Of a stretch of DNA of 21,388 bases, positions 15,160 through 21,388 are shown piece by piece; the first letter of the stretch is position 1, and every line of letters begins with the position of its first letter. The stretch is taken from NCBI GenBank assembly GCA_964477295.1, contig CAYZEZ010000042.1, forward strand, positions 1-21,388, in the 5' to 3' direction. Source of the stretch: CAYZEZ01 sp964477295 (GTDB lineage Bacteria > Bacteroidota > Bacteroidia > Bacteroidales > SM23-62). Under the pieces are notes generated by a model. The model made no database searches and had not been told where the DNA came from. It saw only the letters and a list, made by a program, of their open reading frames with translations. Made by a program: the position numbers and the translations under genes.

Positions 15160-15915
15160 CTATAATCTAACAGGAATGTCATGATCAAAGAGATACAATT
15201 TCAGGTCATGAATAGAAATTTCCCCATAGTGGAATATTGAGGCTGCCAGCGCTGCATCTGCCTTGCCAACGGTAAATACGTCTTTGAAGTGTTCCATCTC
15301 ACCTGCCCCTCCTGAGGCAATCACCGGAATATTAAGTTCTTCCGACATCATGGCAAGAGCCTCGTTGGCATAACCGTTTTTTGTTCCGTCATGATTCATA
15401 GATGTAAACAGTATCTCACCACATCCCCTGTCCTGTGCTTCCCTGGCCCACTCCATCAGTTTTCTTTCTGTTTTAATCCTGCCTCCATGAATATAAACAT
15501 ACCAGTCATCCCCGATAAGATTGGCATCGATTGCAACCACTACGAACTGGCTTCCATAGTTTTGAGCAATCTGGGTTATCAAACCCGGATATTTAACTGC
15601 GGCGGAATTAATGGAAATTTTATCCGCACCTGCCTGCAGCAATGGATCCACATCCTCCAGAGTGTGAATGCCACCACCTACAGTAAATGGAATATTAAGG
15701 TGGGCTGCAATCCGTTTAACCAGGCTGGCAAAGAGGTTACGGTTTTCATGGGTGGCTGTAATGTCGAGGTAAACCAGTTCATCGGCACCTTCCATGGCAT
15801 AAAGGGTTCCCAGCTCAACCGGATCGCCTACCTCCTTGATATCCACGAAATTTACACCTTTAACGGTTTGACCATTCCGAATATCCAGGCAAGGTATGAT
15901 CCTTTTCGCAAGCAT
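15160..15915 (-). CDS. hisF: Imidazole glycerol phosphate synthase cyclase subunit
   Basis: This 251-residue (beta/alpha)8 barrel, with HisH, turns PRFAR plus ammonia into imidazole glycerol phosphate and AICAR. The catalytic pair D11 (IPCLDIRNGQTVKG) and D130 (VVVAIDANL) is present, as are the phosphate-binding loops (FTVGGGIHTLED, GADKISINS, VIASGGAGEMEHF). Length matches the family exactly. It lies between hisA (38-bp gap upstream) and hisIE (31-bp gap downstream). Confidence 0.98.
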   Translation of the reverse strand: MLAKRIIPCLDIRNGQTVKGVNFVDIKEVGDPVELGTLYAMEGADELVYLDITATHENRNLFASLVKRIAAHLNIPFTVGGGIHTLEDVDPLLQAGADKISINSAAVKYPGLITQIAQNYGSQFVVVAIDANLIGDDWYVYIHGGRIKTERKLMEWAREAQDRGCGEILFTSMNHDGTKNGYANEALAMMSEELNIPVIASGGAGEMEHFKDVFTVGKADAALAASIFHYGEISIHDLKLYLFDHDIPVRL

Positions 15916-15953
15916 TACAGGATGATTATCTTCAGCAGTTATCCGGGTTGACT

Positions 15954-16682
15954 TTAAATCACTGCGTATTCTTTGAAGAGTTGCTTTAGTTTAAATTTGC
16001 CCTCATAAATAGCCTTTCCAATTATGGCACCGCTTAGCCCTGCTTTATTCAGGTTATGGAGATCAGCCACTGACGTAATGCCACCGCTGGCAGTGAGCTG
16101 AACACCTTCACACTCAATCAGGATCCGTTTATACAGGTCAATGGCCGGACCATCCAGCATACCATCCTTCTCAATGGCAGTACAAATAACCTTTTTTATT
16201 CCGACCTCCTGGTATTCCCTGATGAAGTCAACTACATCAAGTGGGGTCCCGTCGCGCCATCCATTTACAGCAATTTTACCCTCCCTGGTATCGGCACCGA
16301 GTACGATCCTTTCGGCGCCAAATATACTGAGCCATCTCAGCACCACATCCTTTGAACTCACGGCAATAGTACCTGCAGTAACCATATTTGCACCCGAATT
16401 AAAGGCGATCCTTATATCCTTGTCACTTTTAATCCCGCCCCCAAAATCGATTATCAGATTAGTTTGTTTGGCCATTCTTTCGAGAAGGTGGTAATTCATA
16501 ATTCTCCCTTCCCGTGCTCCGTCAAGATCAACCAGGTGCAAACGCCTGGCTCCTTTTTTCTCAAATTTCTTTGCAACGTCAAGGGGGTTTCTCGAGTATC
16601 TTGTCTCCTCGCTAAAATCTCCCTGCCTCAATCTTACTACTTGTCCATTTAACACATCAATGGATGGAATAATCTCAATCAT
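15954..16682 (-). CDS. hisA: ProFAR isomerase
   Basis: This 242-residue (beta/alpha)8 barrel isomerises ProFAR to PRFAR (Amadori rearrangement) in histidine synthesis. The catalytic aspartates are D9 (IPSIDVLNGQVVRLRQGDF) and D131 (VLGADTREGKIAVNGW). Phosphate loops DFGGGIKSDKDI and TASGGITSVADL are present. The start codon overlaps the end of hisH by 4 bp (16679-16682), which indicates translational coupling. Confidence 0.98.
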   Translation of the reverse strand: MIEIIPSIDVLNGQVVRLRQGDFSEETRYSRNPLDVAKKFEKKGARRLHLVDLDGAREGRIMNYHLLERMAKQTNLIIDFGGGIKSDKDIRIAFNSGANMVTAGTIAVSSKDVVLRWLSIFGAERIVLGADTREGKIAVNGWRDGTPLDVVDFIREYQEVGIKKVICTAIEKDGMLDGPAIDLYKRILIECEGVQLTASGGITSVADLHNLNKAGLSGAIIGKAIYEGKFKLKQLFKEYAVI

Positions 16683-17260
16683 AATTCAATAAAACTTTTT
16701 AATATTAATTCTCCTGTACTTCCGCTTTTCTCAGGATGGAATTGCGTAGTAAAAAAATTATCTTTCTCTAATGCTGCGCTGAATGGGGTTATATAATCAG
16801 TTACTGCCGAGGTATATAATCCTACAGGTGCATAATAACTATGAACGTAATAAACATACTTATTATTGACCTCATCCGGAAAAATTTTCCCGGATATTTT
16901 TTTTATATTGTTCCATCCCATATGTGGCACCTTATCGTTTGCCGGAAATTTCTTTACCGGTATGTCAAATATCCCGATACATGGAGTATCACTTTCCTCA
17001 GAATGAGCACATAGCAGTTGCATTCCAAGACAGATTCCAAGCACAGGTTGCTCCAGGTCCCGTATCAATAAATCAAGCTTACGTTCCTTGATGTAATTCA
17101 TGGTGGTTTTAGCTTCACCCACGCCTGGAAAAATTACCTTGTCCGATCTCCTGATCATCTCATGGTCATCCGTCATGACCGGTTCAATGCCAAGCCTTCG
17201 CAATCCATAATCTACCGACCTGATATTTCCTGCATTGTATTTAATGATCGCAATATTCAT
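16679..17260 (-). CDS. hisH: Imidazole glycerol phosphate synthase glutamine amidotransferase subunit
   Basis: This 193-residue class-I glutamine amidotransferase supplies ammonia to HisF. The catalytic triad is visible: C77 (LGICLGMQLL), H175 and E177 (TQFHPEKSG). The oxyanion region FPGVGEA and the N-terminal IIKYNAGNIRSV are typical. It follows purU with a 27-bp gap and overlaps hisA by 4 bp. Confidence 0.98.
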   Translation of the reverse strand: MNIAIIKYNAGNIRSVDYGLRRLGIEPVMTDDHEMIRRSDKVIFPGVGEAKTTMNYIKERKLDLLIRDLEQPVLGICLGMQLLCAHSEESDTPCIGIFDIPVKKFPANDKVPHMGWNNIKKISGKIFPDEVNNKYVYYVHSYYAPVGLYTSAVTDYITPFSAALEKDNFFTTQFHPEKSGSTGELILKSFIEL

Positions 17261-17287
17261 TTTTTCACATATGGAATATTAGTTTCA

Positions 17288-18148
17288 TTACGTAAAAACA
17301 ACAGTTTTGTTCATATAAACAATGATTTTTCTCGTAATATATGTATGTATGGCATTTGATAGTACAATTTTTTCAAGATCCTTTCCTTTCCGGAGCATAT
17401 TTTCTACCGAATCACGGTGGGTAATCCTGACTACATCCTGCTCAATTATCGGGCCAGTGTCCAGCTCTTTTGTAATAAAATGACTGGTAGCACCAATTAG
17501 TTTTACTCCTCTTGCAAAGGCGGAATGATAAGGTTTTGCACCTGGAAATGCAGGCAGGAAGGAATGATGGATATTAATTATCCTGTTTTCAAACTTCCCG
17601 ACAAATTTTTCTGAAAAGATCTGCATGTACCTGGCCAGAACCATGAAATCTATTTCATAATGCTCCAATAAGCTTATTTCTTCTGCTTCGGCTTCCGTTT
17701 TGTTGTCCTTATTCTTTGGCACATGGTGAAAATCTATTTCAAACTTTTCAGCAATCGGCCTGATCAGTTCATGGTTACTTATTATAAGGGGTATTTCAAC
17801 CTTCCATTCACCGGCATGATTTCTTGCCAGTATATCATCCAGACAATGTGACAATTTTGAAACAAATATGGCCATCCTGGGAATGTCACGGGAAAAATGG
17901 ATCTCCCACTTCATATTGAATCTTTCGGCTATAGGCAAGAATGCGTTGTATATCTCCTGTGCCGGTACAGTAAAACCATCCAGTTCCCATTCTATTCTCA
18001 TAAAAAACACACCTTCAGTAATTTCGGCATGCTGATCCAGATAAATTATATTCCCATTGTGCTGGGTAATAAAGCCCGAAACAGCTGCGACTATGCCTTT
18101 CCGGTCATCACAATGGATCAATAAAATGACAGTTTCAGGTTTGTTCAT
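17288..18148 (-). CDS. purU: Formyltetrahydrofolate deformylase
   Basis: This 286-residue enzyme hydrolyses 10-formyl-THF to formate and THF. It balances the one-carbon pool and can supply formate to PurT. An N-terminal ACT domain (about 6-85, ILLIHCDDRKGIVAAVSGFI) precedes a formyltransferase-type catalytic domain (about 92-286). The catalytic Asn-His-Asp set of this fold is present: N192 and H194 (INIHHSFLPAFPG) and D230 (ELDTGPIIEQDVV), with the same 36-residue His-Asp spacing as in PurN. Its start overlaps the end of hisB by 4 bp and hisH follows 27 bp later, so it is an integral part of the his transcription unit. The ACT domain may bind an amino acid such as methionine or glycine, as in E. 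coli PurU (family knowledge). Confidence 0.96.
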   Translation of the reverse strand: MNKPETVILLIHCDDRKGIVAAVSGFITQHNGNIIYLDQHAEITEGVFFMRIEWELDGFTVPAQEIYNAFLPIAERFNMKWEIHFSRDIPRMAIFVSKLSHCLDDILARNHAGEWKVEIPLIISNHELIRPIAEKFEIDFHHVPKNKDNKTEAEAEEISLLEHYEIDFMVLARYMQIFSEKFVGKFENRIINIHHSFLPAFPGAKPYHSAFARGVKLIGATSHFITKELDTGPIIEQDVVRITHRDSVENMLRKGKDLEKIVLSNAIHTYITRKIIVYMNKTVVFT

Positions 18149-19269
18149 TTCAGTACTCCCTTGGTTGATGGTATTCCGCCTTCTTCCTCTTCAAGTTTAA
18201 TTGCCATTTTCAGGGCTCTGGCCAGGGCTTTGAAAATGGCTTCTATCTTATGGTGTTCATTGTTTCCTTCAGCCTTGATGTGCAGATTACACCGGGCCGC
18301 ATCGGAAAATGATTTAAAAAAATGTGGAAACATCTCCGTTGGCATATCCCCTATCTTCTCACGTGTAAAACCGGTTTCCCACTCAAACCAGCTCCTGCCT
18401 CCAAAATCCAGGGCCACAGTCACCAGTGAATCATCCATAGGCAATGTAAATCCATACCGGCCAATCCCCCGTTTATCGCCCAGGGCTTTATTAAATGCTT
18501 CGCCCAGGGCGAGTGCTGTGTCTTCAATGGTATGATGCTCATCAACCTTCAAATCTCCTTTCACCTTCACTTCCAGGTCGCAACCACTATGCCGGGCTAT
18601 TTGGTCAAGCATATGATCGAAAAAACCTAAACCAGTATCTATATGGGATTGCCCCGTTCCATCCAGGGCAACTTTAACATGTATATCGGTCTCTCCTGTC
18701 TCCCTGTGAATTTCAGTACACCGGTTACTTTTCCTCAGGTACCGGTATATTTCTTCCCAGTCTGCTGCAATCAGTGCACAGGATGAATCGAGTTTTTGGT
18801 CTTCCAGCATTTTCTTGTTGTCCCCGGTCCCAATCAGTATACCCTTTGCCCCAAGGTTTCTGGCCAATTCAATGTCTGTGATCCGATCGCCAATAACATA
18901 TGAATTCTCCAGGTCATAGGTTTCATTTAAATAACCGGTCAGCATACCTGTTCCCGGTTTTCTGGCTGGTGAATTTTCTTCCGGGGTGGATTTGTCAATA
19001 AATATCCCATCGAATTCGACCTCTTCATTTTTAAAAGCCGTTAAGATTTTCCCCTGAACCAGGTCAAAATCCTTTTGCGGGTAAGCGTCAGTTCCTAAAC
19101 CATCCTGGTTTGATATCATAACCAGTTCGAATGGCAGTCCTTGCCTTATCAGATTCAGATATTTAAATACACCCGGAAGAAACTCAAGCTTTTCCAATGT
19201 ATCTATTTGTTCATCAGGAGGTTCAATGATCAGAGTACCGTCCCGGTCAATGAATAGTACCTGTTTCAT
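18145..19269 (-). CDS. hisB: Bifunctional histidinol-phosphatase / imidazoleglycerol-phosphate dehydratase
   Basis: This 374-residue fusion has an N-terminal HAD phosphatase (about 1-170; nucleophile D8 and acid D10 in FIDRDGT, SNQDGLGT, and VIGDRITDIELA near 125-136) and a C-terminal IGP dehydratase (about 185-374; FFDHMLDQIARH, DEHHTIEDTALALGEAF, EGNNEHHKIEAIFKALARAL). The IGPD metal-binding histidines are kept. In the HAD half, the place of the E. coli zinc loop (Cys-x-His...Cys-x-Cys) reads DKSTPEENSPARKPGTGM at about 92-109 and has no cysteine or histidine, as I recall for other Bacteroidota HisB. It overlaps purU by 4 bp and starts 4 bp after the hisC stop. Confidence 0.97.
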   Translation of the reverse strand: MKQVLFIDRDGTLIIEPPDEQIDTLEKLEFLPGVFKYLNLIRQGLPFELVMISNQDGLGTDAYPQKDFDLVQGKILTAFKNEEVEFDGIFIDKSTPEENSPARKPGTGMLTGYLNETYDLENSYVIGDRITDIELARNLGAKGILIGTGDNKKMLEDQKLDSSCALIAADWEEIYRYLRKSNRCTEIHRETGETDIHVKVALDGTGQSHIDTGLGFFDHMLDQIARHSGCDLEVKVKGDLKVDEHHTIEDTALALGEAFNKALGDKRGIGRYGFTLPMDDSLVTVALDFGGRSWFEWETGFTREKIGDMPTEMFPHFFKSFSDAARCNLHIKAEGNNEHHKIEAIFKALARALKMAIKLEEEEGGIPSTKGVLK

Positions 19270-19273
19270 CCTA

Positions 19274-20326
19274 TTATTGTTTTTGCGTTTTATATTCCTT
19301 CAACCGGCTAATAAGCTTATTGTTTTCAATTTCAGTACCCACACTGATCCGGATACAATTTTCACAGAGGGGTAATTTCGATCTGTTTCGCACAATGAGA
19401 TTGTCCTGCAGGAGAAAATCACAGACCTGGTCAGCATTATCTACTCTCACCAGCAGAAAGTTGGCATCAGAGGGATATATCTCTTTTACAAAAGAAAATC
19501 CTGATAAACTATCTGCCAGGACATTTTTCTGGGAAAGAATACTATTGATCCACATTTTATGGTCAGCCGGACTTTCCAGCGCTGCGAGCGCCTTGTTTAA
19601 TGAAAGAGAGTTTACATTATAGGGGTACTTGATCTGATTCATTACATGAATAATCTCCTCGTCTGCAAATGCCAGGCCCAGACGAATACCAGCCAATCCC
19701 CAGGCCTTTGACAGAGTTTGTAATATAACCAGGTTCGGGTAATTCTCCAGTTGTTTCAATAATCCATCATGAGGTGCAAAATCTATATATGCCTCATCGA
19801 GGACCACAAGACCATTGAAATGATTCAGGATCTCAGCGATATCTGATTCGGCAAAAGAATTGGCTGTGGGATTATTCGGTGAGCAAAGAAAGATAAGCTT
19901 TGTATCAGGATCGACCGCATCAAGGATACCCTTCGCATCGAGACTAAAATCTTCATTTAATAAAACGCTTATAACCTGTATGTCATTTATCCTGGCAGAT
20001 ACTTCATACATCCCATAAGTGGGATCAGGGATCACCACATTATCGCGGTTGGGTTCACAGAATGCCCGGAAAAGCAGATCAATGGCTTCATCGCTTCCAT
20101 TCCCTGCAAAAATATTATCCGTACCTGGTCCTTTAAGGTCCGAGATCCGTTTCTTTAACACCAGTTGCAGGGGATCTGGATAGCGATTACAGGGACTGTT
20201 GAAAGGATTTTCATTCGCATCAAGCAATACTGCACCGCTCCCGGAGAACTCACTCCTGGCTGATGAATATGGAACCAACTCCCTTATGTTCTTTCTTATT
20301 ATGGAATTAATGTCGAACATATCCAA
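19274..20326 (-). CDS. hisC: Histidinol-phosphate aminotransferase
   Basis: This 350-residue PLP aminotransferase of fold type I converts imidazole acetol phosphate plus glutamate to histidinol phosphate. Motifs seen: LDANENPFNSP near 35-45, NIFAGNGSDEAIDLL (71-85), FLCSPNNPTAN (146-156), VLDEAYIDF (175-183), the Schiff-base lysine K207 in TLSKAWGLAGIRLGLAFA, and a C-terminal IRISVGTEIENNKLI. Length is normal. A 134-bp spacer with a heptamer array and a hairpin separates it from hisD; hisB follows after 4 bp. The start could be M1 or M3. Confidence 0.97.
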   Translation of the reverse strand: MDMFDINSIIRKNIRELVPYSSARSEFSGSGAVLLDANENPFNSPCNRYPDPLQLVLKKRISDLKGPGTDNIFAGNGSDEAIDLLFRAFCEPNRDNVVIPDPTYGMYEVSARINDIQVISVLLNEDFSLDAKGILDAVDPDTKLIFLCSPNNPTANSFAESDIAEILNHFNGLVVLDEAYIDFAPHDGLLKQLENYPNLVILQTLSKAWGLAGIRLGLAFADEEIIHVMNQIKYPYNVNSLSLNKALAALESPADHKMWINSILSQKNVLADSLSGFSFVKEIYPSDANFLLVRVDNADQVCDFLLQDNLIVRNRSKLPLCENCIRISVGTEIENNKLISRLKEYKTQKQ

Positions 20327-20364
20327 TTCATTTATTTATCTCAGTTCGTGACAACCTTGAACAA

Positions 20365-20399
20365 GTGACGAGTGACGTGTGACGTGTGATGAGTGATGT
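20365..20399. repeat. Five tandem heptamers (GTGAYGW) between hisD and hisC
   Basis: In strict 7-bp phase the units are GTGACGA, GTGACGT, GTGACGT, GTGATGA, GTGATGT, with variation only at positions 5 and 7. The array lies 39 bp upstream of the hisC start inside the his transcription unit. A related 7-bp periodicity with a different unit occurs before rocD (7892-7933). Confidence 0.8.
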
Positions 20400-20425
20400 G
20401 AAAGAAAAACCTGCAACCTGTTTTA

Positions 20426-20450
20426 CCCACCGAAATGAAATGTAGGTGGG
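20426..20450 (-). other. CCCACC/GGTGGG hairpin downstream of hisD
   Basis: CCCACC (20426-20431) and GGTGGG (20445-20450) form a 6-bp GC-rich stem with a 13-nt loop, 10 bp after the hisD stop on the transcribed strand. A T-rich stretch (GTTTTTCTTT on the minus strand, about 20402-20411) lies some 15 nt beyond the stem. It is too far for a standard intrinsic terminator, but it could be an internal attenuator or mRNA-end stabiliser separating hisD from hisC. Confidence 0.35.
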
Positions 20451-20460
20451 CAACCTAATC

Positions 20461-21388
20461 TCACCTCTCTAACCGGAGCGACACAGCTCTTTTATGTGCC
20501 ACAAGCCCTTCAGCCTCGGCCAGTAACTCAATCGCAGGACCGATGCTTTTCAGTCCCTGTTTTGTAATCTCCTGGAAGCTGATCTGCTTTTGATAACTGT
20601 ATAAACCTACGCCACTGTAAGCCCTTGCAAATCCATTCGTTGGCAATGTATGGTTGGTTCCTGAAGCATAATCACCGGCACTTTCAGGGGTCCACCGGCC
20701 CAGGAAAACCGAACCTGCGTTATCGATCCTGTTTTCAATTTCCGAATACTTTTCTACCATTATAATGAGGTGTTCCGGTGCATATTCATTGATAAATTCA
20801 ATCATATCATCAAGGTTATCAAGCAATACAAGCCGGCCATTATTAAGGGCAGATTCTGCAATGTTCTTTCTGGGCAGATCCTTTAATTGAATCTCAATTT
20901 CAGCATTGACAGCTTCCAGTAAATCTTCATTATCTGTAACAAACAGTACCTGGCTGTCGGCTCCATGCTCTGCCTGGGATAATAAATCCGATACAATAAA
21001 TACCGGATCAGCAGTATGGTCAGCCATGACGACCACCTCAGAAGGACCAGCGGGCAGATCAATGGCTATTCCTTCCAGGCTGACCAGCATTTTAGCCATA
21101 GTAACATACTGGTTGCCAGGTCCATATATTTTATAAACTGCAGGAATGGTTTCAGTACCATAAGCCATGGCTGCGATGGCCTGAACTCCGCCTACCCTGT
21201 AAATTTTACTGATGCCAAGGATCTGTGCAGTATATAAAATAGCCGGATGAATAGTACCATCCTTCTGTGGTGGTGTACACATAACAATATCCCGGCATCC
21301 GGCAAGGATGGCCGGGATACCAAGCATCAATACGGTTGAAATTAAAGGAGCCGAACCTCCTGGTACATATAAACCTACTTTTTCAATG
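20461..21388 (-). CDS. hisD: Histidinol dehydrogenase (5' end outside window)
   Basis: The last 308 or so residues of HisD, which oxidises histidinol to histidine in two NAD-dependent steps with zinc. The frame stays open to the window edge, and translation of the edge (IEKVGLYVPGGSAPLISTVLM) is the conserved substrate/NAD region found near residue 120 of the roughly 430-residue family, so about 120 N-terminal residues are missing. Other motifs: GPGNQYVTMAK, DLPAGPSEVVVMAD, LLSQAEHGADSQ (zinc/substrate Gln and His), YAPEHLI (catalytic Glu-His), SAGDYASGTNHTLPT (zinc Asp) and the C-terminal VAHKRAVSLRLE. It leads the visible his block, and hisG is expected upstream. Confidence 0.97.
   Translation of the reverse strand, partial: IEKVGLYVPGGSAPLISTVLMLGIPAILAGCRDIVMCTPPQKDGTIHPAILYTAQILGISKIYRVGGVQAIAAMAYGTETIPAVYKIYGPGNQYVTMAKMLVSLEGIAIDLPAGPSEVVVMADHTADPVFIVSDLLSQAEHGADSQVLFVTDNEDLLEAVNAEIEIQLKDLPRKNIAESALNNGRLVLLDNLDDMIEFINEYAPEHLIIMVEKYSEIENRIDNAGSVFLGRWTPESAGDYASGTNHTLPTNGFARAYSGVGLYSYQKQISFQEITKQGLKSIGPAIELLAEAEGLVAHKRAVSLRLER

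Noticed and set aside
1..21388. CRISPR array, tRNA, rRNA, insertion sequence or prophage genes
   Set aside because: No spaced direct repeats of CRISPR size, no cloverleaf-like sequences and no transposase, integrase or phage motifs were seen while reading both strands. Short structured RNAs could still be missed without covariance models.

Overview
The window reads as chromosomal DNA of a member of the Bacteroidota, most likely a Bacteroidales/Marinilabiliales-type anaerobe or marine relative. Grounds: a TonB-dependent receptor with an N-terminal CarboxypepD_reg-like domain, a DUF5777 beta-barrel, a propeller/Y_Y_Y sensor, fused HisB and HisIE, no clear Shine-Dalgarno sequences, and AT-rich spacers. 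No plasmid, phage, insertion sequence, CRISPR array, tRNA or rRNA was seen. The genus is not determinable from sequence reading alone.

Layout. (1) 1-519: a YjbQ-family gene cut off after about 87 codons (minus strand), then a spacer holding two strong inverted repeats. (2) 520-3730, plus strand: a small secreted CarboxypepD_reg-like protein and a TonB-dependent receptor without a SusD partner. (3) 3802-7579, minus strand: a compact five-gene run of ECF sigma factor, membrane anti-sigma-like protein, DUF4097-like periplasmic protein, outer-membrane barrel-like protein and lipoprotein. It looks like one self-contained envelope-sensing operon. (4) 7580-7941: a 362-bp divergent spacer with an inverted repeat and a 7-bp-period repeat. 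(5) 7942-9150: ornithine aminotransferase (rocD). (6) 9290-14541, plus strand: a mono-haem lipoprotein, a DUF5777 barrel, a YceI protein and, 9 bp later, a very large sensor made of a 14-blade double propeller, Y_Y_Y, one membrane helix, a coiled coil and a SpoIIE/PP2C phosphatase. (7) 14538-21388, minus strand: histidine biosynthesis in the transcription order hisD (partial), hisC, hisB, purU, hisH, hisA, hisF, hisIE. hisG is expected just beyond the right edge.

How they work together. The his block encodes most of the pathway from PR-ATP to histidine. The formyl-THF deformylase purU sits inside it with a 4-bp overlap to hisB, tying histidine synthesis (which releases AICAR at the HisF/HisH step) to the one-carbon pool. 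The haem lipoprotein/DUF5777/YceI/sensor-phosphatase run looks like an envelope redox or quinone-related module with its own signalling protein.

The items most worth a second look are the purU insertion, the double-propeller SpoIIE sensor with its YceI/DUF5777/haem neighbours, the sigma/anti-sigma/DUF4097 operon, the 7-bp-period repeats in unrelated spacers, the three TTTCATG sites spaced 11 bp apart, and the broken yjbQ. I found no clear evidence of a wholly new system; the individual protein families are known or have known relatives.
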